A stretch of 64,000 nucleotides of DNA, taken from Blattamonas nauphoetae (taxonomy: Eukaryota; Preaxostyla; Oxymonadida). The DNA is taken from assembly GCA_033064195.1 (NCBI GenBank), contig JARBJD010000075.1, positions 124,001-188,000 of the forward strand, in the 5' to 3' direction. The notes beneath the pieces are model-generated. The model had not been told where the DNA came from. It did no database searches and was given only the letters and a program-made list of their open reading frames with translations. Within the stretch, counting starts at the first letter, position 1; every line of letters begins with the position of its first letter. The translations under genes and the position numbers were made by a program. Shown piece by piece: positions 31,592-43,100 of the stretch.

Positions 31592-34218
31592 TCAGCGGGG
31601 TCGTGGTTGAGTTGCCTGTGAGTGTTGTGAAGTTGTGGCATTGACATTCTGTTGAAGGATCCAACTTTGCATTGTGTCTGGAATTGCAGCAAGGGCTGTC
31701 ATGAAGAAGGGCTCGAGTTTTCTGTGGTGTGATGCTTCGTTTGCAGAGATCTGAAAATGTGAAATAAGAGATGAAAAGCAACTTTCGAATAGAGAGTCTG
31801 GATTTGAGATGGATAACAGAAAGGAAGAACGAGTAAAACGACAGCGATTGTGTCAATCGGAGAATGTGTCTGAGATTGTGACCATGAGAAATTGGAAGCA
31901 ATGGCTGTAGGCGAGAAATCTGAAGATGAAATCTCGAACAGATTGCAGATTCTATCGACACGAGATCGAAGTTCCGTCGGGCCGACAATCGGTGAAGGTT
32001 CTGAGGAATCTCTCTCCATTTCTGTCTCATTGCTCAAGAATGGATTCAGAGTGAATGAAAGGATACAAAGCCATTCATCTTCTGATCCTCGGATATGAGG
32101 AAGAGTTGAGATGAGGAGGAATGGAGCAAAGGTGATCAAGAGTTGCCAACAATGATGTGGAGACATTTGTGAGAGTGAATGATCGATTGGTGTGGCGAGG
32201 AACGAGAACATTTCGTGGAGATGGAGGACTGTGAGAGGAGATGGGAATGGGTGTTTGAAAAACAGAAGGCTCAAGTGATCAGAGAACGGAAGATGAAAAC
32301 TGAGTGAGACAGCATCAATCGGAGATGTGAGCAAGTCCGAAGAAGATGTTCCCTGAGGCAGAAGCTGTGAGAGTGACATATCTTGATTTTGTGAGTGAAG
32401 AGTGCGGAGAATGATCAATATGGAGAGCATGAGTGAATGACTGTGTGAAGGTGTCTCAAGAAGTCTAAAAAAGATGTCAGACGAGAGAGAGTCATACTGT
32501 CTGAGAGAAGTGTCGAGTAGGAGAACCAACGGAGGGTGCAGATGGAGAGAGTGGACCAAAGATTGGAGGAGAAAAGTGAATGAGATCAAAAGGGGGTTAT
32601 GAAGAGAAATCAGTTCGATCAAAGACAGTTGATCAGAATGATGACCTTTGGGGTGAATGATGTGACGGTTGATCGTGTCAACACAGATGCAGAGTGATGG
32701 AAAAGAGAGAGATGGGAGGTGGGTTAGAATGTTCACCAGACGGGTGATCCGCGATGTCATGAGTGTGTTCACGTTCGAACTGAGAAGAAATTCAAGGACG
32801 AAGGCTTTTGAATGGATCAATAAGGACCACCCAACGTCAAGAATGGAGTCAGAAGCAGAAAAAGTGAGGGTGTCGTTGTTGACAGACTGAAGACTCAACC
32901 CAATTTCAGATGGGAGTGGGATGGAAAAAGTGACCTGTCGCGGAGATGGTGCTGAGTACGGTTGAGAAGGTTCTGATGAAGAAAGGATGGGTGGTTGTTT
33001 AATCGAGAACGAAATTGCCGCTTGGGTTTGATGTGTTTGGGGAAGAATTTGAAGTGAAGCGACAAATTGTGAGAGTGATGCCCTGTCAACCTTTTCTGAC
33101 AGGGAGGCACAGAGTGACGTGATGATTGATGTGAGAAAGCAGTCGACAAAGCGACATAAAATGCTGTCCTGTGATTCGATCCAGAAATCCATTTGTGATG
33201 AGAGTGTCGAAGAAAACGTGATATCAAATTGTCTGATGATCATCCAGTGGTGTGTTCCATTCATTGAAGATGTGAGTCCAGAATCTATTCTGGTTGAAAT
33301 CCAATCTTCGAGTGAACGGAGTGACTGACTGAATGTTGTGATTGAGAAAACATTGCATTCAGAAAATGCAGAAAAGAGGAAGAGAAGTTTGGTGAAGATG
33401 GATAGTGAATGATCAGAGAATGAGATTTGCTGGAATGACACAGTCTGGAAAGATTGATGTTGGAGAGAATGAGTTTTATGTGATTCTGATGTTGATAGAA
33501 TTACAAATAATTGATGGATTAATTGAAAGAATGGAGTGAGCTCTGTCATCGAAAACTTTTTTGGTGATGTTTCTCTCTTCTCCATTTTCTTGATTCGAAA
33601 TCTGGCTTGGACAGATTGTGCCTGAGAATCCTTTCGAGAAGTCTGGATCAGAGTGTGATGTGAATGAAGTTTCATTGAAATCGCTGGAAAGAACGGCTGT
33701 GCGCCCAGGAGATGTTCTATCATCCGCTGAGTGAGAGAGACCAGAAGATTGTTGAGCCATTTCGTTGAACTTGTCCATACAGAGAGTAGTTCATCTGTTG
33801 ATTTTAAATCTCCAACCAAATTTAGTGTTGGGAAAGAGAGTGAGAGGAAATAAGCCTGATATCCCACGAAACAGAGGCGGAGTGAAAAATGGAGAAGTGC
33901 TTCCAATAAAGGCGTATTCGATGAATCCTCAGAAGAAAAATCTTTGTGACAACATTGTTTAGCAAACTGTATGCATAATCAGCATCGATAAATCTTTGGG
34001 AAGTGATGGAATCGATGGAAGAACAGAGTTCAACATTCTCAGCGGATTGCTCAGTTCCTACAAGGAAAATGTAAATCGCAGCATGGAAGGAGAAGAAAAT
34101 TAAAATTTATCTTTCATACATAACATATTTCATCAAAACGTGTGAAAAGCATGTCCGAATCAGTATCCGAGATTGTCTCCTTCTTTGCGAGTGAGACAAG
34201 GACAGAACTGGTATACAT
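31592..34218 (-). CDS. Unrecognised 830-residue helical protein, four exons
   Basis: Exons 34218-34120, 34057-33968, 33927-31783 and 31750-31592 join in frame (introns 62, 40 and 32 nt). The third exon alone is 715 codons. The protein is rich in Ser, Leu, His and Phe, with many amphipathic helices (TKWLNNLLVSL, SLIELISLHNPLLI) but no membrane-spanning run I would call. The C-terminal exon (KLEPFFMTALAAIPDTMQSW) replaces the less protein-like read-through of the third exon. HEAT/ARM-like or nucleolar proteins look similar, and the neighbour is a ribosome-biogenesis gene in convergent orientation. Neither point is enough to assign a function. It is head-to-head with alpha-SNAP, about 245 bp between starts. 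Confidence 0.65.
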
Positions 34219-34463
34219 CCTGATTCTGAGATATGAAACAACGTGGAGGATGAAGAAAGCGCTACAAGGTTGTTAGTCGGAGAAGAATGGGGAAGAGCGT
34301 CACAATTGATCGACTCTTTCTGTTGAATCTGGGATAAACGGGGATAAAAATATCGATATTGGGACCAAACAGGTTTCTATTGAATATCCAGGTCTATAAA
34401 CGACGTTGTTCCAATGGTTGACAATAGAGTTTGATCAAACCGTCATTTTCCACAATTGAAGAA

Positions 34464-35524
34464 ATGTCCGGTAAGACTCCGGAAATGATCGAAGCTGAGG
34501 CTGACAAGAACCTCACAGCTATCTTTAGAAAGCAATCAAAAGCAGAAGAAGCTGCAGAACTTTATCAAAAAGCAGGAAACATGTACAAGATTAATCGTCA
34601 ATTTCAAGAAGCTGGACGTGTCTTTGAAAAGTCAGCTGGCGCCCTTGAAAAAGCAAACGGAGCTCCTTTTGAAATTGCAGCAGCTTTCATAGAAGCAGCC
34701 AAAGTCTACAAGGCTAGCTCATATCAAGGTTTCATTGACTCTTTTTCATTTCCAAGATTATATGAGATGTGAGGAACGAGCCATTAATATCTACATTGCT
34801 GATGGAAAGATAAAACGTGCCGCACCACATCTCAAAACTGCAGCCGAGGCAGCAGAAGGCAATTCTGACTACGACACAGCTATATCTCACTACCAACGAG
34901 CGATGGAGTTCTTTGAAATTGATGATGTGAAAAGGTATCAACTTTTACTATTATTGACACATTCTTCCGGTGACTTCTCATTTTCTATGAAGCACTGCTC
35001 AACAATGCAAACTCGCATTGGCCAACATCCAATCTCTTCATAAAAAAGATTACAAAAAGGCAGCAACTCTTTACGAAGAACTTGCAGTATTCTTCTCTTC
35101 ATTTTATTGTTGAAAGCGTACGTACATGGATAATAACCTCACCAAATTTTCTGCCAAAGATTGCTTCTTCCGTGCTGCAATATGTCGTCTTGCTGGTTTG
35201 GAGGTGTGCATTTTCTTTCTTTCCAGTTCTATTTATGGTGATTTATCTCAGGATTCTGACACAGAAGCAGTCAAAGAAAAGTTCTCTGAATATGCCACTA
35301 TCGATCCGACATTGAACGAATCTTTTGAACAACGATTGATCATGGTTCTCTTTTTTATTTTCATTGGTCGCCAGAATATCTGTGATGCAATCGCCAATGG
35401 TGATGAGGAGAAGTATTCAGACCATGTCGCAGAGTACGATAATCTGCATAGACTCGACCCGTGGAAGGTTCAAATGTTGCTTCGTGTGAAGGAGACCATG
35501 CAGGGTGATTCAAGTATCCTTTGA
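34464..35524 (+). CDS. Alpha-SNAP (NSF attachment protein)
   Basis: Six exons (34464-34728, 34757-34934, 34993-35086, 35117-35203, 35252-35344, 35375-35524) encode 288 residues, close to the usual 295. Introns are 28, 58, 30, 48 and 30 nt. TPR-like helical hairpins run throughout. Landmarks: AAELYQKAGNMYK, AAAFIEAAKVYK, FSAKDCFFRAAICRLAGLE, HVAEYDNLHRLD and the end VKETMQGDSSIL, matching the SNAP C-terminal pattern KxxIQGD...L that stimulates NSF. Alpha-SNAP binds the SNARE bundle and recruits NSF to disassemble it on the cytosolic side of secretory membranes. The stop at 35522-35524 is preferred over an extra intron because the resulting C-terminus already matches the family. Confidence 0.92.
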
Positions 35525-35896
35525 TCTTGATTTTGTCTTCATTCACACTTCACCCCGCCGAGACTCCAGAGTTGAGATGAATTGTTCAAAAAACGCCTGG
35601 AAAAATCTCCGCATTGGTGGAATAAATGCGATGGAGTGAATGGACAGAGTTGAAATGACTCATCAGTGTTGTTGAATTAAGAAGAATAAGAAAAAGGGCC
35701 AAAGGTTCACAAACTTGATGGATACCGTCTTGTCATCTTCGGGCATTCATAGAAAGGCCCTATTCTGGGGAGATTACAACGAAACATGACTGAAAAGAAC
35801 TTCTGACGCAAATGATGGATGACGATTCCAGTCCCCACAGTAACTTTTAGAATAGGGTATCGTTCATAAATATGGTTAGATCAAATCAAGTTCACC
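35525..35896. other. Intergenic stretch, nothing recognised
   Basis: About 370 bp between alpha-SNAP and the next plus-strand gene. I see no credible ORF, RNA gene or repeat. The last 100 bases before the next ATG are AT-rich and presumably hold its promoter. Confidence 0.5.
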
Positions 35897-37133
35897 ATGG
35901 GCAATCAATCGCCATATCCTCAATTCGTTTTTCCTTACGAACAACCATCTGATGATACACTCAAGACATATCTAAGGCACTGCACTCTTCGCCACCCAAC
36001 AAACATCCAGTATTCATTTGATACCAACCACAAAGGTAAAATTGTCGAATGGGAAGGAATGGTTACCCATCTAACAAAGGACAAAATCCAATTTGCAATG
36101 AATCCAACTGAGTCGACTTCGACACGCTATGATTTAACAGTCTCCTTCACACCTGATGTCTTTTCAACGTATCCGACATTCAAAGTCGGAGAAGCTGCAA
36201 CATTCAGAGCAAAATTGGAGGAAATTGGCATGTTTTTTTGTTCTTTATGATTCTTCATTAGCGTACAGACGTTCCAACAAGCTGAGACTTGTCACTCGCA
36301 CACCAAACAATCCGACCATCCAATTTTCATGGATGGACTTCCTTCTCTATTATGGACGAAGTGCCCAAACATACCCTGTTGACTACTTTCACAAATATTA
36401 TGAGAACAGACCAATCTATCTCACTGGACGTTTTAAATCAATAGACGAAAAAGAGAAGCAGAACGATCAGAAAACTGGTGTTTACAGAACTGCAGAATTC
36501 GAATCTACTGAAGATTGCGGACCCATTAAGGCAGAACCAATCCAAATGCGCGTTTTCTTAAGCGATCTCTCTACAGTGGCTGGAGTTGAACGTCTCAGTT
36601 CATCGGCTCAAGTTGTTACCGTTGCAGCAAAGTTTCTGAAAAGAAAGGTCAAGTGCCATCAATTCCAACTATACTTTATCGTTCCCTATCCATATCCAAT
36701 ACCACAAGATCCACAACAACAAAGAGCTCCACCCCAGCAATCACCCAATCAACCAACTCAACTGCAACAATCCCAAGCTCAAGTACCTCAGCCGCAACCA
36801 CAATCTCCTAACTATCCAACCATCCCTGCTGCAGCTTACCAACCATACAATCCAGGTAGCCAGTATCCAGTAAATTCTGGTGCTGGACAACAATATCCAT
36901 CCAACCTTCCTCCTCCACCTCCACAGGAAGTGGAGCAAATTCCCCATAACCTCCCATCGTGGGGAATTGCCCCTGATACGTATACCGCACCTTCTTCAGT
37001 TTACACTGGCAAAGACGAGGATATGAGCCTATCGCATTCGACTATTCAACCTCCCCGTCAATCTCCGACGGGAATGAATTACTATTCTCAGGCAAACCCA
37101 GCTCCTCAAGGTCCAACATATCCCACACATTGA
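35897..37133 (+). CDS. Gln/Pro-rich protein, remote paralog of the 19281-21194 gene
   Basis: Two exons (35897-36231 and 36269-37133, intron 37 nt) encode 399 residues. The N-terminal part contains GKIVEWEGMVTHLTKDKIQF, which aligns with LVRWQGILRFISNDRYDVEI of the gene at 19281. Both then have a hydrophobic strand, a Tyr/Thr/Phe segment, and a LRLVTRTP / LILTATFP strand. The second exon continues with beta-type sequence to about 36650 and then becomes a Pro/Gln/Tyr-rich low-complexity tail (PPPPPQEVEQ and similar), ending TYPTH. OB-like folds would fit the spacing, but that is inference from pattern only. Function unknown. Confidence 0.72.
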
Positions 37134-37400
37134 GTTCATTTTTTGAGCGATTATACGGATGCAGCACATACATCTTGCATCCTTATCTCTTTTCGGTGTT
37201 GTTGGTTGTTAATTTCTATTTTTTTTATGAAAACGATCACTCGAATAGTTTCATGAAATCGATGAATTTGTCCTTGGATTCAAATCCTGGTTTCAGAGAA
37301 AGAAAATAACAACGATACAATTTGAATTGGGTGAATGGTTGTTGATTGACGCGAATCAGAAAGAGTAATGATTGAATGATAACAATAACCCAGCACATGA

Positions 37401-40006
37401 CTAATCCGCTTCATAGTAACCATCCTTCTTCTGCTTTGCTCTCTCTTGTCTCTGTTTGCTCTTCTCCATCTGCTTTCTCTTCTTCTCTCTCTCCTCCTTC
37501 CTTTTCTGGAGTTCTTTCTGTCTCTGATCCTCGGGATCTTCAACATGCAGTTCTTGCAAGTATTTCTCGTCTGGGGCAAAGGCTTCCTCGTTCTTGTTAA
37601 AATCACGCTCCTCGACTTTTGTCTCAACAGTTGGGTCTTTGGACAGCAACTCTTTCGCCTTCTCTTCCTTCCTTCTTCTTTCCCTGTCCTGCTGGAGAAT
37701 AGCTTCCTGTTCCTCTTGCTCTTCCCTCTTCGCAAATTCAGCAAAATCAAACATGACATCATCGGGCATGACAGGAGCATGGGGGAGTCCAGTCATCGTT
37801 GTCATAACTTCAAACACGTGATCGGCGTAGAGAGTGGTGTCGTGAATGGGATACCCTCCGTCGAGCATGGCTGTTTCGAACAGCATTTGTCCAATCTTCT
37901 CCAGCTTTGTTCGGTCTTTCTTGAGCTGGTTGGTGCGCTTTTTGGCTTCTTCTGGGGTTCCATCTGTGACTTTTTCCTTTTCCTTCTCAACAAGCTGCTT
38001 GATAGCAGTGTTCAGGCGCTGGATGAGGTCAGAGCGTGGGTTGATCTCGAGAACTTTCTTGGATTGGTAGACGCCAGCTTCAGGATTGGCTGCTGCCTGT
38101 TGCCTTGAGATTTGTTCCATTTGGGCAGTTGCAGTTCCTTCGAGGTTGGCCAGAACACATGGAGATTTGGTGTCAACAGCAAGACGTGTCGAAATCTCGA
38201 CACGAGTGACATTACCCTTCAGAAGAGTTTTAAAGAATGAAATTGTTGGTTTGTATTCGGTTCTCCACACGCGTAGTCTATCCTTCTCTTTCTGAGTGTT
38301 TGCCTTGTTCTTGTCTGAACCTGTGATTGATTCAAGGGGATAGCCCTCATATGTACGAATAGATGCGGCAGCAATTTCATCAAGTGGATCTGGGAAGAAA
38401 AGAACATCCCAATTCTTCTTGCGGAACGGAATAAGGAATGGAGAATGCTGAATGGTGGTGACAGTGGGATCTCCAGCAAGGAAATAAATCTTCTTCTGGT
38501 CAGGCTTCATGTTGGCCACATATTCGTCGAGTGAGATCGAATGGTCTTCCGAAAACGTCGTGTTGAATCGGAGGAGCTTTGAGAGACGTTTTCTGTTTTC
38601 CTTGTCTTCGATGACACCCAATTTGACTTGTTGGCCAAAATCTGAATAGAAGGACATGTAACGAGACTCCTTCTCTTCTTCATCATCATCGTCTCCGTTT
38701 TCTTCCGCTTCCAATTCTTCTTCTCGGCTTCTTTCGGCAATTTCGTTCATCATTTGGATGGCCTTCCTGATAATCTTACGGGCCATCATTCGGAGATCCT
38801 TTGATTCCTGAAGCATTTCTCGAGACACGTTCAATGACAGATCATCGGAATCCACAACACCACGCAAAAATGAGAGATATCGTGGGAGGAAATCTTCGAA
38901 CTCCTCGGTAATTAAGATACGCTTGATATACAGTTTCAGTTTGGTCATACGTTTGTCTTGTTGGAGACCCTTTTCATTCTTTGGACGAGCCCCTGGAATG
39001 TACAGGATAGCTTTGAATGTGCAATCAACCTTTTGGTGGAAATGGACCCAGATTCGGGGGTCTTCCTTCAGCTCAGGGCAGATGTTGTGATAGAAATCAA
39101 TATATTCTTCATCACTGGCAGAGTCTGGTTCTCTGAGCCACAGGGCCTTCTGAAAGTTGACGTGTTCGTAATCGTAAGTTGGTTCGACATAATCCAATTC
39201 CATATCTTCGTCGTCATCCTCATCATCGTCACGACGACGGTTGTTTTTTTCTTCCTGCTCCACACGGAGGTAGATTGGGAAATCGACGAACTGAGAGTAC
39301 TTTTGGATGACACCTCGGACGATGGAAGTATTTGCGTACTGTGGATCATTCAAAAAGAGGGTAACGTTCGTTCCTCGGACAAGGTCATTGCCTGAGAGAT
39401 CTTCTTCAATTGTGAATCCGTGGGTTCCCGAACTGCTCCATCTGTACTGTTTGTCCGATCCAAACGTCTTGGATGTGACTTCAATTTTATCGGCCACCAA
39501 GAAGGCTGAATAGAAACCGACACCGAATTGACCAATAATATCTTGGGAGCTTCCACTTTGTTCAGCAGCTTGGAGGAACTTCATGGTACCTGACTGTGCA
39601 ACTGTACCAAGGTTGGTCATAAGCTCTTCTCTGGTCATACCAACACCTCTATCAATGATACTGATCGTATCTTGATCTTCATCGGGGACGATAGTGATAT
39701 CCAGCTTACGGAGGGCTGGAGTTCCCATGATTTCCGGATGGTCGATTGCATCCAACTTAACTTTGTTCATTGCATCAGCACAGTTGGAGATAAGTTCTCG
39801 AAGGAAGATTTCCTTGTTGGAATAAAGAGAATTGATTAGAATTTTCATCATGCTACTCACATCGGCCTCGAAATCAAAGTGTCGAGTATCTGAAGATGTG
39901 GTTTTTCTATAAGTAAAAAAAGGTGTGAGAAAGTCTCAATATGATCATACGTTTCCTGACTGAAGACATTTCCAACAAAAAGAACGACTAGGAATGGATG
40001 AATCAT
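37401..40006 (-). CDS. ER-type HSP90 (GRP94/endoplasmin)
   Basis: Two exons (40006-39951 and 39906-37401, intron 44 nt) encode 853 residues. The tiny first exon supplies a signal peptide (MIHPFLVVLFVGNVFSQ), placing the protein in the secretory pathway. The mature part opens with HFDFEADVSSMMKIL and NSLYSNKEIFLRELISN, the start of the HSP90 ATPase domain. Other landmarks are DRGVGMT, GQFGVGFYSAF, an acidic charged linker (near 39200-39240), GVVDSDDLSLNVSREMLQ, and a GRP94-like middle and C-terminal dimerisation domain. The Glu, Asn, Asp and Gly residues of the ATP site are present. The C-terminus is a long Lys/Glu/Arg tail ending GYYEAD before TAG. No KDEL-type retrieval signal is seen in frame or by an obvious further splice. 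GRP94 folds secreted and membrane proteins in the ER lumen. Confidence 0.93.
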
Positions 40007-40179
40007 CGTGTTTCAGATCAACCCACCATTTGAGACATCAGATCATGAAATTCCCAAAAAATGCTTATCCAAGGAAAAAAAGATTGAAATTGCGAAAAAA
40101 GTGTTTGACAGAACTAAGAACGATAAAATAAGTTTGAGATTGGGTCATAAGGAAAAATATCTGCCAATACAAAATTAAG

Positions 40180-43100
40180 TTACTGTCCATTCGCTGGAGG
40201 AGGTTCTTCCTTTCCCCACAACGATATCCAGTCAGTGAATAATGAGTGTGGAATACCAGGCCGGTAGTACACCCGTCTGTCAAGCGGCTGTTGCGACGTG
40301 ATGGTAAACGCAACTGATGGTTTCGGAGGCATAACAGATCGAGCAGGAGCCTGGAAGTCTGGCTGAAATGGGTTGATTTCCGAGTGTAGATCTGTTGTCT
40401 GTGTTAGACGATTGGTGGAGGCTCTAAGAGCGGAAAAGTCAAGAGTAGTGGTTTGGAGCATGGATTGAAGAGAGTCTTTAGGGATGAGAGAGTCATCGGA
40501 GAAGAGTGAATCGATAAAGTCATTAGTGCCGTCAGGCGCAAGATCGGGAGAGTGTGTAATGTGGGGAGGAGCAATACTTGTTGAGCTCTTCTGGTAAACA
40601 GGATGTGGAGGAGTGGCTGGTGTGAACGAGGGCGAAAATGGTGATCCAGGTGGGGAGAGGATAAGTCCAGTGGAATCCGGAGGGGAAAGCAACGAGCCTG
40701 CGGTCCCAAAATCTTTGTCCATCGTTGGAATTGAGAGTTGTGGGGGCCGAGTGTTGACAACATCAGTGAAGCGATCTCTGATGAAGTGTGCATTGAATGA
40801 GGAGCGATATTGCGAGAGGAGGAGTGGTGATAAGAGTGGATTTTCTGGCGGTTCTTCACACGATGAGTCTGGAGGGTTCATCTCGACAGTAGAATCATCT
40901 ACTTGGTTTTCAGGGGGAACCTTTTCATTCTTTTCAACATCTTTGGAGATGTGCTTCTGACCCTTTGGATTTGTTGGGATGAATTCAAGTTCATCAAGCT
41001 CTGCTTTGGTCAAGAGTGATGATGTGTCAACATCAACTGCTTTTTTGGATGCAAGTCCTTTTTTGGTCACAGTTTGAGGAGGTTTGCTTTGTCTTGTATT
41101 TTTCTTGATCGTAACCTGCACGAAGTCTCGAAACTGTTGGTTCAAGCGCTGTTGTCTGTTTTCGTTAAAACAGATTGACTTTGGATGGTGGAAGGTGAAC
41201 GGGATTCGAGTGAAAGTGAGGAGAGCTTCATTTCGTGCTTTGAGCTGCATATTGTTCTCTTTGTTGAAGAAAGACGTGATGAAGTAATGCGATGCAACAC
41301 CAATGGAAGTGAGTCGATTCCGTCGAAGGTCTGAACTGCTGTCGTAGATTGTGAACGGCCCAGAGCGGATCATCAATACCAACGAACAAACAGACAACTG
41401 GAATGGTAATGTCATAGGTAGTGGACTGATGAAGAAGTTGTCTTCCGTCAATCGACCCAAATCTCGTTGTGAATCGTTGAAAATGGTTATTTTGCCCTGT
41501 GAAGGAATTATTGTGTCCGGTTTTTGTTCTTGATTGACAAGTCCCGATTGAGTGTTTTCGGTTTTGATGAGACTGAGGCTATTCGGAGGAAGGGATGGTT
41601 GAGGTTGAACATTTGGTATGCTTAGCTGGTTTGTTGATTCTAAATGTTTTCTGATGTTCAACAAACGTCTTGTTCTAATTTCGAGTTCATTTGTAAAGTA
41701 TGTTTCCTCATTCTTCAGAATCACGAAAGCAGTCAAATATGTGAACACTCGATACGCCATATCCATTTCAAATCCTCTTTGTTGGCGGAGACGGTACATC
41801 AGCATAATGTAAGAGCGCTGTTCAGGGCTGATCCAGACTGGGAGAGGGAGGAACATTTTCATAACGGCTGGTTGTTTCTTCATGAGAATCTGTGCTTGTT
41901 GCTGGAGTTGTTGGAACTGTTTTTCATCTTGTTTATTCGATTGTTTGACAAGTTGCTCGTGCTCGATTTGACGAGCCTTCAACTTCTCTTCCGCTCGTTT
42001 CCTGATATCATCTGTGATGGCAAGAACGACATTTGCCATTGAATCAAAAGGAAACTTAACAAGCATGTTTAAGATCTGTCTTGTGAGTGTTTGGCTTGCT
42101 GTCGGGATCGGAATCTTCACCGGTTCGAGAGGAAGTTTATCTGCGAGCTGGTCTGCCAAGAAGAACTCCTCGAATTGGGTCGGAGTTATCACAATGGAAC
42201 TCCACAGAGACAGAACACGATTGAAAGCGTTCGTTGCAGCTTTCCATTTGGTGGTGAGTGGATGAACACCGGGTTGGATCGTCAGACGGTCGATGCACTG
42301 AATTGAATTGATTGTTTGCATGAGCAACTCATCAAGTCCAATTGACCAGAACAAAGTTTGATTGATCGTTCGGAGCTGCTGAACCCCTGCAAAAGGATTT
42401 GCATACGTTTTGTCGAATTGACGGTCAGGATCGTATTTATTCTGCATGTCGATTTTGAACTTCATATGCATTTCTAAGACAGACTTGATGGAAGTTTCGT
42501 ACAGAGGATTAAGAAGTGCATGCTCTCTGGAAAGAGTATTTGTCTGTTGGTTTGTCACAGAATCTCTGTTCAGACCATAGAAGAACAGAAATGAGGTTCC
42601 CCAGTGAGTGCGCGGAGAGATCGGGATCAGATACGGAAGATAGTAAAGATCCGAGAAAGACTCCGTCGTGATGTGGTCGAGAAATTGGATGAAGTCGAGA
42701 GTGTACGACGATGGGGCAATGTATTTCAGTCGATGGTAGAGGAAGGGCGGGGGGAGACGGTAGACCATGTTCAGGCTCGGGCGAGTTCGACTGGGTGTGT
42801 GATACGTAAACTCTTTTCGAATTGGAGGCGTTTGAATATCTCTTCGATGATCTATAATTGCGGTATTCTGAGATTTTGGTAAGTCTTGAAAGGGAGCGGT
42901 GCTGGCTTGGTTCGTTGGTGGTCCGGTGATCAGTCGTTTGAGCTTCAACATTTTGTTCTGGATGAAAGGGGGGAGGTTTCTGCTATTTGCACATCTCTGG
43001 ATGAAATTTGTGCATGACTCGAAGAGTGATGATGACCGGCTGATGGTAAGTTCACAAATTGAGAAGAAGGCTGCAAGGAGTGAGATATCGTCGAGAGTCT

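Noticed and set aside
34721-35524. Frameshifted, broken alpha-SNAP pseudogene
   Set aside because: All apparent frame changes coincide with GT...AG segments of 28-58 nt; splicing restores a full-length protein.
36650-36720. Additional intron in the Gln/Pro-rich gene starting GTCAAG
   Set aside because: The frame stays open through the segment and no family alignment demands its removal.
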